Shown here in pieces: positions 54,500 to 64,000 of a DNA stretch of 64,000 nt (the first letter of the stretch is position 1; the number at the start of each line of letters is the position of its first letter). Made by a program: the position numbers and the translations under genes. The stretch is from positions 120,742 through 184,741 of the forward strand of contig NC_051453.1 in the NCBI RefSeq assembly GCF_001649575.2, given 5' to 3'. Under the pieces are notes generated by a model that had not been told where the DNA came from, searched no databases, and was given only the letters and a program-made list of their open reading frames with translations. This DNA is from Kryptolebias marmoratus (taxonomy: Eukaryota; Chordata; Actinopteri; Cyprinodontiformes; Rivulidae).

Positions 54500-57400
54500 A
54501 AATTAAAATAATTTATATGTTTTAGATCTGGAGTGGCTGATAAGATGCTGATTAACAAGGAGTGCTTTGTTTAAACTTTGGCATAAAGCTTCTTTTTCTT
54601 TGCATCAACGAAGTAAGATTTAAAAAATCTCTATAGTGTTTAGAAAAACAGAAACAAAAACCTGGACTTGGGGAAAATTCTGGTTTCAGCTACAATAGAA
54701 GTCAATGGAAGTTTGTGCATTCTTTGAGAGAAAGCATCAGTCCTGCAGCAGTGAGGGACACACTGGGTGAAAGAAGACACAAACACCTACATTCTCATGC
54801 ATAAATTAGATGTTTGCAACAGTTTTGGAAAGTTTAGACACCTCCAAAGTTGCATTAAGTTTAATATTCTGTGGTAAAATCTCCTAAAGCATCAGAAAAC
54901 TTAAACTGTGATTGTACAAATATTAAAATGGCAGTTCAGTCAAACTTTCTGACCTGCTTAAATGATAAATTATGTTTCTGAGCTATAGAGCACCAAATAA
55001 TGAAACCTTAATCCTTCTAAAAAGTTCAGCCTGAAGCTGATAAAGGTTGACTTCTTTTTTTTTTGTAAAAGCCCAACGTGAAACTGAGAAAAAAACATGT
55101 AACAAAAGCTGAACGATTCATATCTCAGGGCGGTTATTAAGCACCAAGTGACCAAGCTGTGATTAAATTGCAACACATTTCCTTGTTTTTATTGTTGCTT
55201 GTTTTTTTGTCAAAATATCTGGCAACGCTGGTTCGAAGTTTAAAGTTTCCACCAGCCTGTTTCCGTGTCCTCGGCTGAACTGTGATGTAATCGTGATGTG
55301 GTGGAAAGTGGCCTCAGGACCAAATGATCGTATCTCCTCCTCGATCTCCTCAAACCTTAAAACCCTTAAAAATAAAATTAGTTGTGTGTAAAAGCTCTTC
55401 TCTGTGGTACGGCCCTGCATGGGATCATGGGTAATTAGCAGGTTGATGTAAGGAGGGAGAGACATGCAGCACTAAACCATGTGAAGAATTCTCATGGACG
55501 AGCCACATATGTTAGCACACATCTTCGTTTTTTTTTTGCTGTCAGATCAGAGAGGCGGGGCGCTCGAGCGGAGTTATCTGAGGTCAGGGAAAGACCTACT
55601 TTTATAAAAAACATGCCCACAAGGCCGCCAAGCCCTCACGAGGCTGCTACAGGGTTTCTGTTTGGGAAAGTGATGAAGAGGAGGGGCGCTCTGTCTACCT
55701 TCAGGTGTCACATGACGAGGAGATCAAACGGCCCTTGGCATTGAACGTCCCAAGACTGGAATGTTTACCTTTGTCAAAAACAGTCTTGTTGTTTCGAAAC
55801 ACTAGCAGAGGTCTCTAGGATCCACGTTTGGTGATTTAATCCTCCTCCTCCTCCTCTTTTTTTTCTTAAGGGCAAAAAGAGCGGGTATCCGTGTCAGATG
55901 ATCTGGGAAAAACAGGATTGTTTTGAACACACCCACAGAAAAGAATCCACACCTGTGAGAATCCAACCCAGGCAGACACACAAAGAGCTTCTCCCAGGTT
56001 TACGGCGTGAGCGGCGCTGTTGGCGGAGCTCTGCAGGCGCTTTGACATGTTTTCATCCTTTATCTGATGCTCCAGAAATGATTCTGCAGCTCACAAAAGG
56101 CTTGTTGGTGGATCTCCACAGTCTTGGAAGAGACAGGGAACAGTTTAAATTAATGACATATTTGTGTCGTGATCTTTGGATTGGGTTTCATGTTCTTGTT
56201 TTTGTTCCTTTAGTTTGTTCTTTTCTGTTGGTTTTCGCTCTCCACTCTCCCATCACCCCCCCTTCAGAACATGTAGTCCCAAGTTTTCAGATCCTTGTCC
56301 TTAAATAGCCGAGCGTCCTCGTCAAATCTGACTTTCACCTTGGATTCCCTGCTCCCCGTACCTTCTAATTAAAGTTCCTGCACTTTATCTGCTTGGAACC
56401 TGTTTTGTATCTGACTCTTCAGTTCCCACCATCATTATCTCTATAAGAAAACAGCACCCGTAAATCTAAAAGACCATGCATTACCTGCAGCCAATAAAGA
56501 AAAGGAAAGCTGTCCTATTGGATTATTAGAACAAAATTGCTGTTTTCCTAAGAAAATAAAATTAGATGCACTCAGAGAGCTCTCATCATATTGTAGAACA
56601 ATCTAGATAGAATTTTATTTCAATGCCAGCGGATTGATGCACAGTTTTTAATATTCAATCGAGATTCTTATGTCACAATTCGTCAAATGTGACGAATCAT
56701 ATGGTGTAGATGAAACTCACAGAAAAACTGCAAAACATTTCCCCAAAGATGATAATCAACATTTCCAACCATCACATGCATGAAGATTGATCAAACATCC
56801 TTTGTGTTTGTTCTTCAAAATAAAATATTAATAACATCCCCGTAGATTTTGTCGAATCTGTTGGCCTGTTTGGCGCTCTGTAGTTCAGTCAGACTTCACA
56901 GCAGAAACATGATTCAAGGTTTAAATAAGTCACAGAAAGTTGGACTTTCCAGGACTGAACTGGGGTTTTCAGATTTTTAATGATTTTTACACAATCACAG
57001 CTGAAGTTGGATGAACATCCTGTGGTCAAAATATCCCAAAGATCAACTTCGAAGGTGATGTCAGTAACTTCTGAGCTCTGAAAACTTTCCCCAATTATTG
57101 CAAAATAAACTATTCTTATTTCCACAAATTTTACACTTCTTACAACCTGTGTGTCCTTCACATTAAAATTAACCCAGAAGTCTGATTTAGGCCAAATTAT
57201 GATTAATCTCAGCTGATAATTGATGACTCCATCACTTATAAATCACACAAAGGAGACCCGTTTATTTATTATAAACTGTAAAAGTCCAGTGGAAGTGAAG
57301 TGAAGGTGGAAAACCCAATGAGAGAATAAATAAAGAGTCAGATGAGAAAATAAATCCAAGCAAACTTAACAGAGATGTGGACCAGACGTCCCCAGTCCTG

Positions 57401-58960
57401 GTCCTCAGGGACCACATTTTTGTGCTCCAGCTGACCTGATTTTATCACACCTCAAATGTACTTTTCAAAACACTGTAGCTGTTCTATTGTTGAATACATT
57501 TTTGTTGTCATTCTTGGTGTTATTGCGTAATCCTTTGTTTATGTGTGCTCCTGGTTTTGTTGCTGTGTTTTGCACCTTCAGGGCCACCGTACGTTGCGCC
57601 CCTTCATGACAGCACGGGGTCCTAGTTAACGGTCAGGAGGACTGCACAGATTAGAAGTGGATTTGTTTTGGACGGCATGTATTGTTCGGACTTTACGGGT
57701 CATGGAGTATCACTACAGTGCGTTTGGTTGTGGTCGTCAGTGTCGCTCTCTCTTGGTGCAGATGGGGGTTCTGGGTTTTCGGACTGGACCGTGCTGTCCC
57801 AGGACTCACTAGTGGCACAGTGGGGTTAAGCTGCGTCCTCTCTGAATCAGCAGTCAGGAATGTGATCTGAAAGGGCACGATGACGCTAATCCACCAGCAA
57901 AGTTGTTCTTTTCCTTCTCCTCTCCTCCTCAGAAGATTTCTTTAATCGGATAACCCCTGTCTTATTAATCAGGGCGCGCAGATCATAGGTTTGAGCTCTG
58001 GGAGAAAAAACACTGGAGCAGAACGAAGGTCACTCATGAAGGAGTCTTGGGCCGAAGCTTTAAGGTCAAGAATGGACGAACAGATTTAATCGTTGGACCC
58101 AAACCTCTTGGCACGCTGCACAGTGGTGCACGTGTGCGTCCGACAGTGTGTTTCCAAATGAGTGTATATGTTTGTGAGCTTGTGATTGTACACTTGTGTG
58201 TGGGAAACCCAGGAAATCCAGTCTCCCATGCGCCAGCGTCCATTGTGTTTGGTTTCCTCTTCTCTCTGTCCTTCTGAGTGACCGTGTGTGTTTAGCTGCA
58301 GAGCTTCCCTCTCTCGCTGTGGCTCTAATGAGGAGGAGGAAGTCCGAGCCAGAGGATTGCACTTGGCAAAGTTAACTGGAAACAGCCTCATGAATGGGTC
58401 AGGGGATCTGTGCTGGTAGGATTAGCCGTTATTATGTTCCCGTTCAACAGAATGAAGGTTTCGCCCTCACTAACTGTTACTTTAGACACCCTCCCTACCC
58501 TCTCCCTCTCTCCATCAGATCTGCAGATCCTTTCTTCGCTCACAATAGAACAATCTGTCCAGAACATCCACATCAAAGAATCCAACACAGTAAATAAAGA
58601 CTGGGAGATCATATGCAGCGAGGAAGAGCGGTGGAAGAAACCCAGTCGCCACCCTTTGTAATGTTGACTGTATTGACTCTCTGTGGCTCCACTTCTCCTT
58701 ACTTTCAACTTTATTATCTCCGAGAGGAGCGGAAAAATATGCACAGCAGGCAGAAAAAATCTTTATCTGGGGAAGTTATAGTCGTAGTCATGAGTTTCCA
58801 TCATTATTGACATTAATTTTAGACTTCTGAAAATGTATTTGAACCATTCTTTTTACAAGGTGGAATGATAATGTATCATACTACTTCACTGAAGGTAAAC
58901 AAGAACAGAGTTTGAATTTATTGCGGATTTTTTCTCATCTACACGAGTCCAAATTACTCA
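54500..58960. other. Non-coding sequence, no gene seen
   Basis: No supported exon. Short open frames up to about 136 codons carry no domain. A piece at about 57385-57450 ('agtcctggtcctcagggacc') resembles one arm of a hAT-type MITE like that at 9887-10097. A segment at about 56290-56440 has the texture of a repeat end. Confidence 0.4.
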
Positions 58961-58964
58961 TAAA

Positions 58965-59730
58965 CCCCCTTAGTATTTCATGAAATGTTCCTTAGGAAGT
59001 GTCACCTGGACCACAGCCTTTTTGTCTCCATCAACAAGCTTCTGGCTGATATTGGACCACTCTTCTTCTTAGCAGAATGGGTAGAGTTCATTTAAACTGG
59101 TTGGTTTCCTGCACAGATCGGCTTTTAGTCAGAGTCAACACATTTCTAATCGGGTTGAAGTCGTGGGTTTTTGGAGAAGGCCGTTCCAGAAGCTTAATGT
59201 CAACCAGCTTCTTTTTTACCAATCCGTAAAAAGAAACATTAAAAATATTTTTTTTTATTTAAAATAAAAAGAAATCTTTAAAAGCTAGTCTCTCTGAATA
59301 AAGACAACAGTTCTAAGATTAACAGAATTTAATAGTTTGATGCAGATAGCCAAAGATTTCATATCCAAACGCAGGATATCAGGAAGTTAATTGCTTAAGT
59401 TTTGAGTAGGAATTGAGCTGTTCTTATTTAGTAGTTTAAAAACCAGACTACTGTCAGAATGGGATTAATTTGCTCCCATATTGCAGGATTTTTCAAATAG
59501 CCTATATTTGACAGCAGCAAAATAAAACTCTGTCATGGTTTTCGGTTTGGTTTGCCACTCCACGATAATCAGCAGCCATCATCAGTGAAAGCTTTCCTGA
59601 GGTGCCCCAATGCAACTCACCAACACCACAGCATGACGCTACCACCACCATGCTCGGCAGCTGGTACAGGGTTTTAGGTTTGAAAGGCTTTACTTGATTC
59701 CTCCAAACCTGCTTCTCATTTCCCAATCAG
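58965..59730 (-). mobile_element. Decayed DNA transposon remnant (Tc1/mariner-like transposase piece)
   Basis: On the - strand at 59726-59502 a degraded frame reads 'VWRNQVKPFKPKTLYQLP', then shifts to a glycine/valine-rich stretch. This resembles the VWR..P...PK and HGGGS region of Tc1-type transposases. The 58965-59240 part has landmarks ('tccatcaacaagcttctggc', 'ttggaccactcttcttctta') of a common fish DNA-transposon repeat. Stops and frame changes show it is dead. Whether both parts belong to one element is unclear. Confidence 0.5.
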
Positions 59731-59734
59731 CTCA

Positions 59735-61610
59735 GATAGATGGATAGATACTTCCGTCGACGTTGTCGTGGTTGATCTATTTTCCATCACTTTCTTAGTG
59801 TAGGTAAACAAACACAGGTGGTGGCTGGCAGCTGTTTTACTTACAGATTTTTAATTTAAGGACACATTATCCTTTGATATCAGGACAAACATTGTGTGGA
59901 TTTGGTTTCTTTCTTTCAATTTTTTTTACCAGTCTTTGAAACATTGAAATGAGTGATTTTAAATTTACCCAAACTTTAATTTCAAAGTCTGTAGTCCCCC
60001 ACAGCTATAGGAATAAATTATTTAATCCCCATTTCCAGAAAAATATGGGACGTTTTCTAAAATGCAACATCTTTAATCAATGTTTATCTGTGTCTGCACA
60101 AACTGTAATGTATTTAAGAACAAAGATAAACTACGGCGAGCTGATCTTTTGACAAATACTTCAACCGGATGTAAAAGTGGAACCAGGGGATTTCCAGAAC
60201 TTTGTTAAACCCTTTAACTAGGATATAAAACTATAAAATCAACAACCTCATCAGCAGAAGTACAGATAAGCATTTGTTCCCCTTACTAATAAAAACCTGG
60301 GGTTTTTTCCACTACTAGGTTTATTTTCTGACTTTGCAAAGAGTTTTAAATTAAGAAGTCAAAACTTAGAGCTAACCAGCATTATTTTACCCATGGGAAA
60401 GTGTTATTTTTACCCTTAAATAAAATAAAATAAAACTTGACCTGGAAAACCCACAGGACGTGCTGTTCCTAATGGTTAGGAATGTTGAATATTGTAACAT
60501 TATGTGGAAGGATGTACCTTGTAAGTCCACAAAACAAAAGATGTTTTGGGAACTAAGGCAGAAATCTCTTTTTAAATCTTATTTTCTTTCTTGGAGTCCA
60601 ATTTTATGCACCGTATGTGAATCTGTGGCTGTAAATATTGTTATCCAGCTCTGTTTTATTTTTTCACAGGACCGGTCCTGAGGTCGCTCTGCTCTGTTTT
60701 CCCGGCTTATTATGACACTTTCTGCATGTTTTCAGGGCTTTTCTCTCGGCTCGTCACATTCCATCCGTGTGGACATTTTATCAGAGGAGACCAAACATGC
60801 AGGAGCGGTGCGGACAGCAGGGATGGTCAGGGTCACTGCTGTTCTTAAACACGGAGTTCATTGACCCGCCGTGCATCTGATCTGATGTCCATGTGGGCAA
60901 AACACGATGCACGAGACGCAGAAAAACACTCCTCACACCGGGGAAATCCTTGATGAGAAACAATCTGGAGGGAGGATGTTTTTGTCTCTCCGTTAATCAG
61001 AAATGAGCAAGATGAAGAAACATTAAGTTTCACAGTTTAAAAGTTGTGAAAGAAAAATTTTAGGTTGCTGAAATGAATCTGTGCAAATATTGGCACTGGA
61101 AACTAAGCTAATAGCTTTCTCGATGGCTAAGACGTCATATATTACTGATTTTCTGCTATAAGCCTGATTTGATTAAGAAGATGAAAATTGCTCCCAGGTC
61201 TCAGAGGTTTAAGTGGAATTAAAATGGTGTTGAGTGAGGCTTAGATTTAAAACTTAAATCCATCAAGAAGTATGACTTTGTTCAAAGTTCAGTTTGTTCT
61301 AATCTTTGCAGAAACAGAAACATCAGTGTTATTCTTTTCTATTTATAGGAGTTACATGCTTGAACTCCACTCAATAAAGGAACCAATGAGGTGCATGTTT
61401 GATTGACTTAAATGGATTTGTGCAACAGAAATATATTGAATTATATTTTTAAACTTGTTGGTTTGAAGAAAATTGTGTCCTGAGTATTTTTTAAATCACG
61501 TGTCTTTTGGTTTATTTAAATTTGCACGTTTGTTATGTTTCTGTTATCATAGTAGATGAATTTAATGTGGTGCTTTGCTGCAAAACAAATTCACCAAGTA
61601 ACCTTAATAT
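59735..61610. other. Non-coding sequence, no gene seen
   Basis: AT-rich with nothing recognisable. Confidence 0.4.
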
Positions 61611-61617
61611 ACTACAA

Positions 61618-62240
61618 AATGTGTTTACAGACAGACGATCTGTGGAAGTGTTCCTGAGTCCATGCAGTGATGTCCAGAACAGAACCAGAACCTGGTTTTA
61701 ATGCAGAAGATCACCATCCAGCCTTGACCTTTGACCTCTGAGATTTCTCCAGATTCTTCAATTCTTTTGATGATTTTATGAACTGTAGATGATGGGATAT
61801 TCAAGGTTTTTCCCAGTTTTCCGTTGAGGAACTTTATTTTGAAAATGTTTCACTAATTCTAGAGGCTGGTGAACCTCTGCCCATCTTTACTTCTGACACA
61901 TTCAGCCTCTAAAACACTCTTTTTATCCCCAGTCCTTTTACTGACCTGCTGCCAATTAACCTAATTAGTTACAAAATGCTCCTCACTCTGTTTTTCATTT
62001 GTACCACTTTCTTTTACAACCTTTTGTTGCCCCGGGCTCAACTTCTTTGAGATGTGTTGCTGTCATAATATTCAAAATTACCTTATTTTTTCCTAAAAAT
62101 TATACAGTTTTTTAGTTTAAACATTACATTAATATGTCCCACTGGGAATAAAATACAGGTTTATGAGATTTCCCAATCATAGCATTCTGTTTTAATTAAC
62201 ATTTACACAATGTTCTGCCTTTTTAGATTCGGGGTTGTGA
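61618..62240. mobile_element. MITE-like DNA transposon, copy 2 (left end missing)
   Basis: Shares ordered blocks with 20006-20864 ('gatctgtggaagtgttcctg', 'tgaactgtagatgatggga', 'gaacctctgcccatctttac', 'ctttttatccccagtcc') in the same orientation. The right end, 'attaacatttacacaatgtt' then 'attcggggttgt', is better preserved than in copy 1. The left inverted end is absent. Confidence 0.7.
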
Positions 62241-62244
62241 CGTT

Positions 62245-63680
62245 TAATAAAAATTTAACAGTATTATAAAGTTGTAAATTCAAGAGCACAGCTGTTTTTT
62301 GTGATGCAGCACGTGTTTGATGATGAGCTGCAGGTTTACTTGTTGGCAAAAATCCAATCCCTTAATCACAGACAAACAACTGGAACATCTTCTACGTTAT
62401 GAGCTTCCAGAAATGCTCTTCGGACGAGGAGTTGTGTTTTTCCTCCCACGCTCCAGAGTCCAGATTCCAGCAGCGTTTACAGTAAGGGATGTTATGACAC
62501 ACAGGGTCATTAGGTAAGCAGTGAGAGGAGGGGCCGCGGCAGAGAGCGTCCCGGCGGCTGCAGCGGGTGACTCAGGCTGCTGATGGGCGGCCGTTCCGCT
62601 GCACCACAGCTGTAAACGAGGCCCATATCCGCTCCTTATCTCAGAGTGTGAGTGTTTACGCTGGCACTCCTGAGCGGTGAGGGCTTGATCATATCTGAGA
62701 GTCCAGCAGGTGGTAAACACTCCCAACACACACACACACTCTGTAGTCACTTTTTCAATCATCAACAAGTGGAATATTGACATCCTCTGTGGTGATTACA
62801 CACAATCAGCGTGAATCACAAAGCTCCGAGACGAAGGAGGAGGAGGAGGGCCCGCTGAAAAACACAACCTTGATGTTCTCATGTCAGGGCCAAATGTTGT
62901 TGCGTTGCCATGGCGACCTGTCACTCAGGATGCTCCGCATGCCACAGCAGCAGCTAAACACACACTTTTTTCCCCTCGTCCCTGATGAATGTTTGGAGGA
63001 CGGTTCTTCCTGTGCCAGGACACAGAAACGGACGCTGGGATAAAACTTCACAGTTGTTTTGTTTCTTCTTTTTCCCCCGACAATAAAAACAAAGAGTGAG
63101 AAAGAAATAGACCTTATATCTGTCCCACTAAGGTCCACACACCTTATGGAGTCTCTGACAGGAGCAGTTTTCGTAAAGGAGCAGTGTTTTATTTGACACT
63201 TTTATGACTCTTGGATTGTTTACACCTGATGGTAACCCACTACACAGCTCACAGGTTTAATTTGGTTGTAAAACACAACACACCCTAAATCAAAATTTCA
63301 CAATATCTGCAGCAAAAAATATTTAACACCCTGATGAACATGACTTAAACATTTATTCTTTTGTTTCCAGGACTTTATCTGCTACAATACTGCAAAGATA
63401 AAATTGTTTGTAGTTAAACTGGACTTTTTAGAGAAGCAATAAATGTAAATAAAATCTAATATTTAGTTGCATCACACTTTTTGCAGTTTTAGTTTTCATA
63501 CTTTTTCCACAGACAACTTTAATTTGTTCCTCTGAAGTAAATAAAATGTAGTTTTGAACTGTTCCTCTGCCCTGTTAAACCTGTAAGAAAAGAGTGCATG
63601 TAGACTATGTACAGCTTCATTTGATTCATTAATTTAGATCCCTTCTGCCCTCTGGGCCTGAAGTTTTTTTTAGCCACTTT
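62245..63680. other. Non-coding sequence, no gene seen
   Basis: A GC-rich patch at 62520-62640 and short open frames with no domain. Confidence 0.4.
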
Positions 63681-63689
63681 ATGGACGGG

Positions 63690-64000
63690 TGGTAGTTGCT
63701 GTGGTAAACCGAAGAGTGCGGGCGGCAGGGAAGGAATAATTCCCAGTGTTTTATTAGGTAAAGTGAAATGAGTTAATTAAGAAGCTCTGCAAAATCTGAA
63801 GTCTAGGGCAGAACATGAGCAATGAACTGTGAGGATCTTTAAAGCCTGGGAGGGCGATTACTGAATGAAAACACCTGGGAGGAGCTAATGAGCAACAGGT
63901 GGACTGAGTCAGAAATCAAAATGGAAACAGATGATAAAGAAAATAAATTAAAATAAAAACACTGAAGAACAAGGAACTGAGTGACTAAAAAACAGGCAAA
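63690..64000. repeat. Possible dispersed non-autonomous element at the window edge
   Basis: Resembles 3308-3570 in block order ('ttttatta', 'gatctttaaagcctgggagg', 'gctaatgagcaacaggtg'). It is cut by the window end, so its boundary cannot be seen. Confidence 0.3.

Noticed and set aside
52000..64000. Exons of the gene that flanks IGFBP1 in human (ADCY1)
   Set aside because: No adenylate cyclase motif or spliced coding sequence was found on either strand.

Overview
The window reads as vertebrate, almost certainly teleost, nuclear DNA. It holds two spliced four-exon genes with GT-AG introns, long AT-rich non-coding stretches, and repeats of types common in ray-finned fish (a BEL/Pao LTR retrotransposon, non-LTR fragments, hAT-like and other MITEs). 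Three runs of N (7078-7239, 42737-42746, 50672-50694) show a draft assembly. No prokaryotic features, CRISPR arrays or RNA genes were found.

The two genes belong to the insulin-like growth factor binding protein family and converge tail to tail. igfbp3 lies on the + strand (coding exons 17465-17828, 20961-21208, 25223-25342, 42549-42674; 285 codons). igfbp1 lies on the - strand (coding exons 50153-49772, 49617-49448, 49202-49074, 48322-48212; 263 codons). Both have a 12-cysteine N-terminal IGF-binding domain on exon 1, a variable linker on exon 2, a 6-cysteine thyroglobulin type-1 domain on exons 3-4, and identical intron phases (1, 0, 0). Human IGFBP1 and IGFBP3 have the same convergent arrangement. 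The products are secreted carriers that bind IGF-I/II and control how much reaches the receptor. In fish and mammals IGFBP1 is the fasting/stress/hypoxia-induced form and IGFBP3 a longer-lived carrier.

Layout: 1-17.3 kb is intergenic, with a 5'-truncated LINE (8.56-9.65 kb), a hAT-like MITE with its target duplication (9887-10097) and other repeat pieces. 17.3-42.7 kb is igfbp3. Its introns carry a MITE (20.0-20.9 kb), LINE and other repeat fragments (21.7-23.2 kb), and a nearly intact BEL/Pao retrotransposon in sense orientation in intron 3 (28480-35442, LTRs about 99% identical, 5-bp target duplication). 42.7-46.1 kb is the likely igfbp3 3' UTR. 46.6-47.1 kb is a repeat between the genes. 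47.16-50.28 kb is the compact igfbp1 transcription unit. 50.3-51 kb is its promoter, with a TATA box, hypoxia-type and FOXO-like motifs and an EGR-type inverted repeat. 51-64 kb is non-coding sequence with dispersed repeats.

No wholly new gene system is visible. The most notable points are the young retrotransposon with an in-frame UAG before its last domain and a YVDN catalytic box, the EGR-type palindrome upstream of igfbp1, an igfbp1 without the RGD motif and C-terminal tail of the human protein, and a lone cysteine in the igfbp3 linker.
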